Below, one piece after another: positions 8,801 through 16,358 of a stretch of 64,000 nucleotides of DNA. Every line of letters starts with the position of its first letter. Within the stretch, counting starts at the first letter, position 1. The DNA comes from Aquitalea pelogenes (GTDB lineage Bacteria > Pseudomonadota > Gammaproteobacteria > Burkholderiales > Chromobacteriaceae). Under the pieces are notes generated by a model. It saw only the letters and a program-made list of their open reading frames with translations, did no database searches and was not told the origin of the DNA. Position numbers and translations under genes: made by a program. Where the stretch lies: contig NZ_LNQV01000002.1 in the NCBI RefSeq assembly GCF_001515305.1, positions 102,716 to 166,715 on the forward strand, in the 5' to 3' direction.

Positions 8801-10764
8801 TCTTGCGAGGCTTGTTGCAGCTTGCGCCGGTGCTCGGCGTCATCAATCAGCCGTGACAGCGCCGCATCCCAGCTGGCGGTATCGTTGCCAACCACTTCGG
8901 CCAGCCCCAGTGCCTTGGCCTCGCGATACGCCGGTACGTCGCTGAGCACGCAGGCGGCACCAACTGCGGTGTACTCCAGCCATTTGAGGTCCGACTTGGA
9001 CTCGTTGAACACGGTGTCTTCCAGCGGTGCGATACCGATGTCGATTTCCAGCCGGTTCAGTTCCTTCATGTATTCAACATAAGTGACCGACTTGCCGACC
9101 ACCTTGACGTTGGCCGCCCCCTCCAGGCCATGCAGGCTGCAACCCCAGAACACAAACTGCACCAGATGGGCGTATTTCTGCTGGATGTTGAGCAAGGCCT
9201 GGCCGATGACCTTCATGTCGTCGGCATGGGTGGATGTGCCGGCAAAACCGATGGTAATCGGTGCATCCGGCCCCTTGGGGCTGCGTTGCAGGCTGGCGTA
9301 ACGGCTGACCGACAAGGCATTCGGAATGAGGTGGACATTCGGGTTCAGCTCACGCAGCCGTACTGCCAGCGGTTCGGTGCTGGCGCTGACTGCGGCAAAC
9401 AGGTGCAGTTTGTCACGCCAGAAACGCAGCAGGCCGTAAGGGTCGAATTCGTAGAACTGGCGGTGCGAGGCCGGCATGCCGGGCAACCAGTCGTCCGCTT
9501 CGAAAATCATGGTTTTGCCGCTGGCAAAACACTTGTTGAGAAAATCGATGTTGCGTTCGCTCAGAATGCCGCGCTGGATGATGAAGACATCAGCCCATTG
9601 CACCATGGTGTCGATGTCAAATTCCTCCCGGCGGCAGGCATAGGCCGAGTTGCCCGGGAAGTAGGCGGTATCAATCCACGGTGACAGCAGCGTGAGGGCA
9701 TCGTGCAGGCGCAGGCGCATGCAGGCACCATCCAGGAAGTCACCGGACAAGACCCCTACCCGCAAACGCTGCTTGGGCAAGGCCGGCGCTTCTGGCATGA
9801 GCGTGGGTGCGGGCAACTGGCGCTCGGTGCGTCCGGATTTGCCAATGGCCAACTGGACTGCAACATTGGCATAGGACTTGGCCTGCACCCGTCCCTGGGT
9901 GCTGGTGATGAAGTCTTGTAATTCGCGCAGGAAATCCTGATGGATGGCGTCGTAATGGGCACGCACCTTGTGTACGGTCGCCTTGGCATGGGCAATGGCT
10001 TCCGGGCTGTCGCCCCAGGCTACGCCGTCATCCCCCAGGTAGCTGTGCTGCGGCTTTTCCAGGGTCAGCGGGTTGGGCAGATAGACTACCGGGCAACCAC
10101 AGAGCAATGCCTCGAAGCAACCGGTGGAGTGCTCGTAGGTGTAAAACAGCTCGGCCTGGCGATACAGCGCGGCCAATTCCCTGGCGCTGCGAATCTTGCC
10201 GCGGAAGGAAATTTCAGTAGCATCAGCCACCACGTCGCCAGGTACGCCGCCCTTTTCCAGAAAGCGATGCAGCCACACCAGCTTGCCATGGCGCTGGCCA
10301 ACACCATCGGCGTTATATACCCGGGTATCAATCAGCGGTACTTGCAGCAAGGTAGCTGACCAGCCATCGGGCACGATGTCCCAGCCGTGGGTATACACCA
10401 TGTCACTGGCCGCCCAGCCCAGCTTGTCCAGCGGCGTGTTAGACAGCCGGCCGGGATAATTCAGCAGGTAGCGCACCACATGACGGGCCTGCAGCGGGTT
10501 GCCACGGATGATTTCCGGATAGATGACCACCGGCTCACGTCCGGCCTCGCGATGTGACTGATAGATCTCTTGTGTCAGCACCTGTGTATTCAGTCCATGG
10601 CTGGCATCCTGGTGCATGACATAGGCGTCCTGCCCTGCTTCGTTCAGCCAGTGGCACAAATGGTAGAGCGCACGCACACCGCCGGAGGTTTCACGGTACG
10701 GTGGCGCATAGATGTAATAGGGTGCGTTGGCGTGTTGAACAGTTGCGGACAGGGTTTGAGACAT
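5884..10764 (-). CDS. Giant multi-modular glycosyltransferase (GT4-like / GT2 fusion)
   Basis: 1,626 residues with no membrane segment or signal peptide. Modules that can be seen: a GT-B/GT4-like domain at about 15-320 (EHSTGCFE); a second GT4-like domain at about 335-700 (ESKSDLKWLE); a degenerate GT-A-like domain at about 735-930 (YTDHD as a DxD-like motif); a canonical GT2 domain at about 960-1230 (SVIIPTRDK, then LLNNDTE); and a third GT4-like domain at about 1290-1620 (ESKSNLRLLE). The two ExxxxxxxE-type motifs of modules 2 and 5 resemble each other, suggesting duplication. It probably builds an oligosaccharide, most simply on flagellin, whose gene is next downstream. It may be cotranscribed with the upstream aminotransferase gene (32-bp gap). 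Confidence 0.85.
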   Translation of the reverse strand: MSQTLSATVQHANAPYYIYAPPYRETSGGVRALYHLCHWLNEAGQDAYVMHQDASHGLNTQVLTQEIYQSHREAGREPVVIYPEIIRGNPLQARHVVRYLLNYPGRLSNTPLDKLGWAASDMVYTHGWDIVPDGWSATLLQVPLIDTRVYNADGVGQRHGKLVWLHRFLEKGGVPGDVVADATEISFRGKIRSARELAALYRQAELFYTYEHSTGCFEALLCGCPVVYLPNPLTLEKPQHSYLGDDGVAWGDSPEAIAHAKATVHKVRAHYDAIHQDFLRELQDFITSTQGRVQAKSYANVAVQLAIGKSGRTERQLPAPTLMPEAPALPKQRLRVGVLSGDFLDGACMRLRLHDALTLLSPWIDTAYFPGNSAYACRREEFDIDTMVQWADVFIIQRGILSERNIDFLNKCFASGKTMIFEADDWLPGMPASHRQFYEFDPYGLLRFWRDKLHLFAAVSASTEPLAVRLRELNPNVHLIPNALSVSRYASLQRSPKGPDAPITIGFAGTSTHADDMKVIGQALLNIQQKYAHLVQFVFWGCSLHGLEGAANVKVVGKSVTYVEYMKELNRLEIDIGIAPLEDTVFNESKSDLKWLEYTAVGAACVLSDVPAYREAKALGLAEVVGNDTASWDAALSRLIDDAEHRRKLQQASQEYLLRYATLESQAYRWVDLLREVLPTPLLEPLAGYHPDQHGVVESQRLQLMWPNTYRAWQNWDKLHQLREIDAEMMAERMLMQWQQRPQFLMLMTIRASEAELLANTIDALQQQLYKNWKLIVIADWDMPDPIFSQNDTLGWLQLDTLDDPQLFTMALNGLLGEVPADWVMLLPAGAMPAPQLFLRMGDTIHAQPQALAIYTDHDSYTQPECRVLPQLKPDFSLDYLRAQDYVGAAVALSYQGLASLGGFEPYPACECWNHLLRLAENFGLNVVQHIDEVLMHLPAEPLGVQHQREAARQVALENHLQRLGIAASVVNGYADNTLHVEYQVSGTPLVSVIIPTRDKMEYLQPCVESLFARTGYRHFELLIVDNGSQDPDTFRFYQDLQQDYPEQVRIIDYPQPFNFSAQCNLGVEQARGEYIVLLNNDTEIIQPEWLERMIGIAQRPEVGAVGIRLVYPESGSIQHAGIVLGLPGGVLSVADHVFEKSELDTPGYMNRLLTEQNYSAVTAACLMVSREKYQAVGGFDAEQLTVLFNDVDFCLKLQQQGLLNVFTPYITMVHHHAKSIGKLTYEPAIALAAAVREQQELAVVLKRWLPQLARDPAYNRHLTFRTKDMAFEPTRDVNWLPHQAGRYKVLGLPIPGGSGEYRVSLPFHALQEGGRLDVAMISPEKGAAPLLSVVEMARFNPDALLIHTMLTDGILHAVKQYREFMPDLRLVFGLDDLVGALPEKSILNRVWRKTMPDARPRLRAMLKHFDTLVVSTEPLADACRDMIADIRVVPNRLARHMWGKVSSLRGQGKKPRVGWVGAQQHQGDLSLIIDVVKQTADEVEWVFMGMCLPEMRPYIAEEHPCVSFQEYPEKMARLNLDLAIAPLEVNPFNESKSNLRLLEYGVMRWPVICTDIYPYRTNDAPVCRVPNTTEAWVEAIRSRVHDLDSAYREGDALRAWVDRHYWIEDHLDDWQQALSGQLVKK

Positions 10765-10796
10765 ACAGGCCTCGAAAGGAAATGGGTGTGAACGAC

Positions 10797-11945
10797 TTAC
10801 GCACGTGCGAGATAGAAATCCTGGATCGCCAGGCAGACTCGCCGGACTTGCTCCATGGTCATCTCGGAATACAGGGGCAGGCGCAGCAGCTGGCCAGCCA
10901 TTGTGCTGGTTACCGATAATGCGCCGCTGGTACGGGCAAAGCGTTGCCCGGCCGGAGAGTCATGCAAGGGGACGTAGTGGAATACGGCGGCGATGTTTGC
11001 TTGCTGCAAATGCCGGATCAGCGCGGTACGCTCTTCCATGCTGCTGCACAACAGGTAAAAGATATGGCCGTTTTCCGGGCGATTGCCCGGTGACAGCGGC
11101 AGACGGAACAAACCACGGGCGGCCAGCGGCTCCAGCAGGCTCAGGTATTTGCCGTACAGCGCGCGGCGATGGGCATTGATGCGCTTGGCCTGCTCCAGCT
11201 GGGCATACAGGAAGGCCGCACTCAATTCGCTGGGCAAAAAGGAGGAACCGATGTCCACCCAGGTATACTTGTCTACTTCGCCACGGAAGAATGCCTTGCG
11301 GTTGGTACCCTTTTGCCAGATCACTTCTGCCCGGTCGATCAAGGCCGGATTATTGATCAGCAATGCCCCGCCCTCGCCACAAATGATGTTCTTGGTTTCA
11401 TGAAAGCTCAGGCAGCCCAGATCCCCGATGGTCCCGAGCGAACGCCCTTCGGACTGGGCCAGAATGGCTTGTGCCGCATCTTCGATCAGCAACAGGCCAT
11501 GGCGTTGGCAGATGTCCTTGAGGGCCTCCATGGCGCAAGGCTGGCCGGCGTAGTGCACGGCAACAACGGCCTTGGTACGCGGGGTAATGGCGGCCTCGAC
11601 CAGGGTTTCATCCAGATTGAGCGTATCGGGCCGGATGTCGATGAATACCGGGATACCACCGCGCAGCACAAAAGCATTGGCAGTGGACACAAAGGTGAAG
11701 GACGGCATGATGACTTCATCACCCGGGCCGATATCGGCCAGGATGGCCGCCATCTCCAGCGCAGCAGTGCAGGAATGGGTCAGCAGGGCCTTGGGCGTGC
11801 CCAGATGCTCCTCCAGCCAATGCTGGCATTTGCGACTGTAAACACCGTCCCCGGCGATGGAACTGCTCATCACCGCCTGTGCGATGTAAAACAGCTCCTT
11901 GCCAACAATAAAAGGTTTGCCAAAAGGTATACGCGGAAGCGTCAT
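10797..11945 (-). CDS. wecE: dTDP-4-amino-4,6-dideoxy-sugar transaminase (DegT/DnrJ/EryC1/StrS family, WecE type)
   Basis: 382 residues. A PLP-dependent sugar aminotransferase that converts a nucleotide-linked 4-keto-6-deoxyhexose into the 4-amino sugar with glutamate as donor. Fold-type I landmarks: HSCTAALEMAA (about 57-67), EDAAQA (about 155-160) and the Schiff-base lysine K185 in SFHETKN. Overall it looks most like WecE/RffA, which makes dTDP-4-amino-4,6-dideoxygalactose. No nucleotide-sugar dehydratase is in the window, so the dTDP-4-keto sugar must come from elsewhere. The start overlaps the methyltransferase stop by 4 bp. Symbol by resemblance; exact sugar not known. Confidence 0.85.
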   Translation of the reverse strand: MTLPRIPFGKPFIVGKELFYIAQAVMSSSIAGDGVYSRKCQHWLEEHLGTPKALLTHSCTAALEMAAILADIGPGDEVIMPSFTFVSTANAFVLRGGIPVFIDIRPDTLNLDETLVEAAITPRTKAVVAVHYAGQPCAMEALKDICQRHGLLLIEDAAQAILAQSEGRSLGTIGDLGCLSFHETKNIICGEGGALLINNPALIDRAEVIWQKGTNRKAFFRGEVDKYTWVDIGSSFLPSELSAAFLYAQLEQAKRINAHRRALYGKYLSLLEPLAARGLFRLPLSPGNRPENGHIFYLLCSSMEERTALIRHLQQANIAAVFHYVPLHDSPAGQRFARTSGALSVTSTMAGQLLRLPLYSEMTMEQVRRVCLAIQDFYLARA

Positions 11946-12955
11946 GCCGCTACTTTCTGGAATAGTCCAAATAATTTGTAACCCAGCATTGCTTGATGAA
12001 CATCATCAACGGTCAGTGCTTGCGGATCAGCCAGACGCTGATGCGTCAATTGCTGCCAGGCATCGGCTATCTCTGCGTCGGGATAAGCTTTTACCCGGTC
12101 CAGCTCGCTGATATATGTTTCCAGAAAGTGCATTTCAAACCCTGCCGCTTGCATCATGTCAGTCAAGGTCTCTGCTTCGAAATAGCTCCAGTGACCATGA
12201 CAGATATTATTGTTACGGCTGCCTTCCATGGTAATCAGCAAGCTGCGGAAGTTGGGAACCTGTACCACGAGCCAAGCGCCCGGACGCATGTCCTGCGTCA
12301 GCCGCGCCAAAAATGCCAGCGGGTCTGGCAAATGCTCCAGCACGTCCAGCATCAATACTGCGTCATAGTTTGTCCAGCCCGAGGGCAGCAGGCAAGGATA
12401 TTCGCCACAAATGGCGTCCAGCCCCTGTTGCTGGCAGTAGGCAACGGCTGCCGGGTTGATTTCCACACCATGTGCAATCCAGCCAGCCGCTTTGGCAGCG
12501 CGTAGCAGTGCACCTGTTGAAGAACCGATGTCCAGCAACTTGCCCCGTTTCACCATACTATCAAGTCGCTGCACCACGTAGCGTGCTTTTTCTTGCTCCA
12601 GCGCGGCGTAATGTGGATCGATTTTCAATGCCAGATTGGCATCAGAAGCCTGGCTGGCCTGGTAACGCTGTCTGTCGAAATTGCTGTTGATGACATCCCG
12701 GCTGTAGACCAGCCTGCACTGTGCACAACGGAGCAAATGCATGCCATGCGCCTGCAACAGCAGGCTTGCACCAGCAGACGGTGCCTGACAGCGGGGACAA
12801 TCGCGCACAAAACTGGCACCTGGCAAAAACTGTCCTTGCTCATCCAGCAAGCTGCTGAACGCCTCATGCTCTGCCTGCCGCAAGGCGGTATTTGATGGGG
12901 CCAGTGCAGCGCGAAATCCAGGCTTCAACGCCGCATCGAAACTGTTTTTGTCCAC
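11942..12955 (-). CDS. SAM-dependent methyltransferase with N-terminal zinc-ribbon
   Basis: 337 residues. A CxxC...CxxC pair (C53, C56, C77, C80) forms a probable zinc ribbon. Class I methyltransferase motif I is LLDIGSSTGALLR (about 140-152), with an acidic VEINP end of strand 2 and a MLDVLEHLPDP motif (about 198-208), as in the Methyltransf_23 group. Such proteins in polysaccharide and flagellin-glycan islands often O- or N-methylate sugars, here perhaps the 4-amino sugar made by the adjacent transaminase. Coupled to that gene by a 4-bp overlap. The substrate is inference. Confidence 0.8.
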   Translation of the reverse strand: MDKNSFDAALKPGFRAALAPSNTALRQAEHEAFSSLLDEQGQFLPGASFVRDCPRCQAPSAGASLLLQAHGMHLLRCAQCRLVYSRDVINSNFDRQRYQASQASDANLALKIDPHYAALEQEKARYVVQRLDSMVKRGKLLDIGSSTGALLRAAKAAGWIAHGVEINPAAVAYCQQQGLDAICGEYPCLLPSGWTNYDAVLMLDVLEHLPDPLAFLARLTQDMRPGAWLVVQVPNFRSLLITMEGSRNNNICHGHWSYFEAETLTDMMQAAGFEMHFLETYISELDRVKAYPDAEIADAWQQLTHQRLADPQALTVDDVHQAMLGYKLFGLFQKVAA

Positions 12956-13010
12956 GAAAACTCCCAGGGGTGAAGAGCAGGATCAGCCATTACCATCCAG
13001 CCGATCGATT

Positions 13011-13235
13011 CTAGTGCTGATACCGTGCCAGCAGGGTGGCCATTTCATCCAGCGTCAGGCCACTGAGCGCCTGGGCGGTGATGTCCTCAAAGCAGCTGAA
13101 ACGCTCTTCGACCGCCATCAGGAAGCCCACCACACTGAAGGAGTCGATCTGTTCGAACAGGGGCAGGTCTGCTTGCAGATCGGTCTTGCCTTCGGCACGC
13201 AGGTAATCGCTTATCCAGTTGCGTATTTCTTCCAT
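13011..13235 (-). CDS. Acyl carrier protein
   Basis: A 74-residue stand-alone carrier protein. The phosphopantetheine attachment serine is S32 in the motif DSFSVVGFL, a variant of the usual DSL(D/E). The four-helix ACP length fits. I use the ATG at 13233-13235 with AAGGA upstream; a TTG 18 bp earlier is possible. It is not the fatty-acid ACP: it is less acidic, lacks DSLD and sits between acyltransferase and methyltransferase genes. It probably carries the acyl unit activated by the AMP-forming ligase at 16355-17770. Confidence 0.88.
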   Translation of the reverse strand: MEEIRNWISDYLRAEGKTDLQADLPLFEQIDSFSVVGFLMAVEERFSCFEDITAQALSGLTLDEMATLLARYQH

Positions 13236-13276
13236 CTGTTTTTTTCCTTGCAAGCACAGCAGACCGGTCTGCTGGC

Positions 13277-13765
13277 TCAGGGTAGTTGTACCGAGCGGAT
13301 GCCCATGCTGACATAGCGTCCGCCATCAGCTACCTGGTCCTTGATCACGCAGCCCACGCCGATGGAGCAATGACGCCCGACCACGGCACCGGGGAGGATG
13401 ACGCACTGCGCACCAAAGATGGTGTGCGCGCCGATCAGCACATCACCTTCCACCTTGTTGCGCGGGCCATCTGCCTGCTGCTGGTAGTCGTCGCTCTTGG
13501 TGAAAACGCTGACATGGGTGGAGAAACCGACGCCCTCCTCCAGCACGATGCGCCCTCCGGTTCCGCCCAGAAAGCAGAATGGGGAAATATGGGTACGCGG
13601 GCCGATGTCCACCCGGCCGGTAAGGATGGCAAAGTCGTCGATGCGCGCACCATCGCCGATATGGCCGTCAATGACATAAAACACGGCACGGCGTGATACC
13701 CGCACGCCTTCGCCTACGGTATGAAAGCCAATGGCCAGCAGTTCTTCGCGACTGAGCAATTCCAT
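13277..13765 (-). CDS. Left-handed beta-helix acyltransferase
   Basis: 162 residues with hexapeptide repeats throughout (for example IGDGARIDDFAILTG, IGPRTHISPFCFLGG, IGAHTIFGAQCVILPG), the left-handed parallel beta-helix of O- and N-acyltransferases. A short helical start precedes the helix. Similar enzymes in sugar islands transfer acetyl or longer acyl groups to amino sugars or hydroxyls. The adjacent ACP gene (23-bp gap past a short palindrome) suggests acyl-ACP as donor, with the 4-amino group made by the WecE-type enzyme as a likely acceptor; both are inferences. Confidence 0.82.
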   Translation of the reverse strand: MELLSREELLAIGFHTVGEGVRVSRRAVFYVIDGHIGDGARIDDFAILTGRVDIGPRTHISPFCFLGGTGGRIVLEEGVGFSTHVSVFTKSDDYQQQADGPRNKVEGDVLIGAHTIFGAQCVILPGAVVGRHCSIGVGCVIKDQVADGGRYVSMGIRSVQLP

Positions 13766-13773
13766 GGGCAGGC

Positions 13774-14886
13774 TTAGATGAACAGGTCGAAATCGGACAC
13801 GCTATCCACCACCTCACCGGCGGCCATGCGTTCGAGCAGCAGGTTGGATTCGTGGCGGATGCAATGGAAGGTGCAATGACGCGCCGGGTCCACCCGGTTC
13901 ATCACCGTCTTGCGCCGATCGCCCTGCCACAGCTCTTCCAGCGACACCTTGGCAATGTCGCCGATGCGCATGTTGAGGTTGCCGCGATGATAAGGGCAAA
14001 CATAGGCACCACTGGGGGTGATGACGGTGCGCAGCTCGGCGGTCAGGCAGCGGTTGTAGGGCTTGATCTGGGTGCCGACCCCGCGCAGGGCTTCTTCCAG
14101 CGTGAATGGCGCGATGATCTTGAAATTGTCATCTGCCAGTTCGTGAATGGCCTTGAGGTTGCGATTGACCAGATCCACCACCGACAGGTCCTGCTGCTGC
14201 AGGAAGTGCATCATGTCGAATGCGGGTTTGACTTCGAAATAGTCGCAGCCGATGTCCTTGGCCAGCTGCGCAGCTTTTTCGATGTCGACCGCATTGGTAC
14301 GGTGCAGGCTGCCGTCCGGATTGAACTTGGATAACAGCAGGAAGGAATAACCGAGCAGACCCTTCTTGCTGGCGGCCATCTGCCGCATGTTGTCGATCAC
14401 CAGATTGAACTGCGACTTGCCGCTGGCATGGGGGCGGAATTCGGCGAATACCTCTTCGCTGCCGGCATCCACCGACACCCGCAGCCAGCTGGTCATGTTG
14501 ATGCACTGGTCCATGTAGCGTGGCATCAGGGTGCCGTTGGTGGTGACGCCCACCTTGATGCCTGCCTGATAGAGGGACTCCACCAGCGCACCGAATTTGG
14601 GATGCGCCATCGGCTCACCGCCGCCAATCAACACCACGGCACGCACGCCGTGCTGGGCGAATTCCTCAGCCAGGCGCAGCAGTCGTTCGTTATCGATACC
14701 GCCCTGGTTGAGCAAATTGGCACTGATGCAGTCATGGCAAGCCAGATTGCACGCCGTCGTGGGGTCCAGCTCCACCACAAACGGTGCGCTATTGCTTTTG
14801 TTCCACAGGAATTTGTTGATGAACTCCTGTACCGACTCCTGCTTCAGCTTTTCGACCAGCGAAAGCGGACGGGATATCTGACCCAT
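13774..14886 (-). CDS. Radical SAM protein with C-terminal Cys-rich (SPASM/twitch-like) region
   Basis: 370 residues. The radical SAM cluster motif CxxxCxxC is C46, C50, C53. GGGEPMAHP (about residues 89-97) is the SAM-binding GGE motif. The C-terminal third has further cysteines around NRCLTAE, YVCPYHRGN and HCTFHC, which suggests an auxiliary iron-sulfur site of the SPASM or twitch kind. Such enzymes do difficult radical chemistry on peptides, sugars or small acids. Its position between the acyltransferase and an aldehyde dehydrogenase suggests it shapes the acyl group or the sugar. No specific substrate can be assigned. Confidence 0.85.
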   Translation of the reverse strand: MGQISRPLSLVEKLKQESVQEFINKFLWNKSNSAPFVVELDPTTACNLACHDCISANLLNQGGIDNERLLRLAEEFAQHGVRAVVLIGGGEPMAHPKFGALVESLYQAGIKVGVTTNGTLMPRYMDQCINMTSWLRVSVDAGSEEVFAEFRPHASGKSQFNLVIDNMRQMAASKKGLLGYSFLLLSKFNPDGSLHRTNAVDIEKAAQLAKDIGCDYFEVKPAFDMMHFLQQQDLSVVDLVNRNLKAIHELADDNFKIIAPFTLEEALRGVGTQIKPYNRCLTAELRTVITPSGAYVCPYHRGNLNMRIGDIAKVSLEELWQGDRRKTVMNRVDPARHCTFHCIRHESNLLLERMAAGEVVDSVSDFDLFI

Positions 14887-14975
14887 GGACTCACTCCTTG
14901 ATGACCCGCTGTGCTGGCTTGCAGCCCGCTCACACCGGGTAAATGTCCCCCGTGCATGGCACGCGGGATGTTTGT

Positions 14976-16358
14976 TCAGTAAATGATGGCAGCCTTGGGC
15001 AGGGAGTAGGTATCCAGCGCCCGGATGCCCCCTTCGCGCCCTACGCCGGAATCGGCAAAACCGCCCACCGGCAACTCCGGCAGCCAGAATTCCGGATCGG
15101 CATTGACCCAGATCCGTCCGACACGTAACTGCCGGACAGCCTGCAAGGCCGTGCTGCTTGCCGCCGTCCAGACATAGACGGCCAGCCCATACTGGTTATC
15201 GGCAACAATGGCATTAAATTGACTGGCCGCGACACGACAAATGGTGATGACCGGGCCGAACAGCTCCTGCTCACGCAAGGCAGAGTCCGGTGCCACATGG
15301 TCGATCAGCACCGGGCCGAGGAAATGGCCAGGGCCATCCAGCCGGGAGCCGGGCAAGGCGACGCCCCCCTGTGCCAGACCGGCTTGCACCAGCGACTGAA
15401 TGCGCTGCTTGTGTGCCAGGGTGATCATGGGCTGCAATCCCTCGGGCACGGCATCGCTGCTGCTGGCAGGAAAACGACGCTGCAAGGCCTGCTGCAGCTG
15501 GCTGACAAACTCATCGGCCACTGCCGGGTCCACCAGCACATGGGTGCCGGCAATGCAGGCTTGTCCGCCATTGCGCAAAGCCCCGGCAATCACGCCGTCG
15601 GCCGCAACGGCCAGGTTGGCATCGGGATACACCAGCACCTGGTTGTTGCCACCCAGCTCGGCCGTCACCCGCTTGCCGCAGCTTGCCGCGGCGGTTTCGA
15701 TGGCACGGCCGGTAGCGGTGGAGCCGACAAAGGCAATCATGTCGACCGCCGGGTGACGGGTGAGTGCCTGACCGGCTTCCTTGCCCACGCCGTACACCAC
15801 CTGCACCACATCGGCAGGAAACAAGGGGTTCTGCTGCAAATGGGCGACCAGCAGGGCCAGCGAGCCGACCGCCAGTTCACTAGGCTTGAGAATGACGCAG
15901 CAACCGGCGGCCAGCGCAAAGGGCATGCGCTCGGCGGTGGTGATCAGCGGGTAATTCCACGGCACAATCAGCCCCACCACCCCCATCGGCTCGCGCAGTG
16001 TCAGGGCCAGTCCGCTACCGGTGGCACTGCCCAGGGTTTCGGTATGCTCCACACGCGCCAGGGCGGCGGCATATTCCCACAGTCCGGCAGCACCGGCCAC
16101 CTCGCCACGGGCGGTGGCCAGCGACTTGCCGGTATCGGCCGCTTCGGCGGCGGCAAAGGCTTCCAGTTGCTCGCGCAGGTGGCGGGCGACACTCAGCAGG
16201 GCCTCGCTACGCCTGGCGGCAGGCAGGGTACGCCAGTGCTGGAAAAATGCCTGCCGGGCACGTTGGCATATCTGGTCAATCTGCGTGGCATCGGTACAGG
16301 CATGGTGCGCAACGGCAGTGCCGGTACGCGGGTCGTGAGTCAACAGCATTTGTGTCAT
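14976..16358 (-). CDS. Aldehyde dehydrogenase family protein
   Basis: 460 residues, full-length ALDH fold. N135 in VPWNYPL, general base E234 in AELGGNN and nucleophile C268 in NGGQACIAG are all present, so it should be active. NAD(P)+-dependent oxidation of an aldehyde to an acid is the default reaction. Its start overlaps the stop of the AMP-forming ligase gene by 4 bp, so the acid produced may be the substrate of that ligase. The location inside the glycan island separates it from catabolic ALDHs such as GabD at 57.5 kb. Confidence 0.88.
   Translation of the reverse strand: MTQMLLTHDPRTGTAVAHHACTDATQIDQICQRARQAFFQHWRTLPAARRSEALLSVARHLREQLEAFAAAEAADTGKSLATARGEVAGAAGLWEYAAALARVEHTETLGSATGSGLALTLREPMGVVGLIVPWNYPLITTAERMPFALAAGCCVILKPSELAVGSLALLVAHLQQNPLFPADVVQVVYGVGKEAGQALTRHPAVDMIAFVGSTATGRAIETAAASCGKRVTAELGGNNQVLVYPDANLAVAADGVIAGALRNGGQACIAGTHVLVDPAVADEFVSQLQQALQRRFPASSSDAVPEGLQPMITLAHKQRIQSLVQAGLAQGGVALPGSRLDGPGHFLGPVLIDHVAPDSALREQELFGPVITICRVAASQFNAIVADNQYGLAVYVWTAASSTALQAVRQLRVGRIWVNADPEFWLPELPVGGFADSGVGREGGIRALDTYSLPKAAIIY

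Noticed and set aside
6442..8856. 804-codon plus-strand frame inside the giant glycosyltransferase gene
   Set aside because: Antisense shadow with no motif, while the minus-strand product has clear glycosyltransferase modules.
13258..13274. AGCAGACCGGTCTGCT palindrome between the ACP and acyltransferase genes as a terminator
   Set aside because: No U tract follows and the genes are tightly packed, so it is more likely a processing or stability hairpin, or chance.
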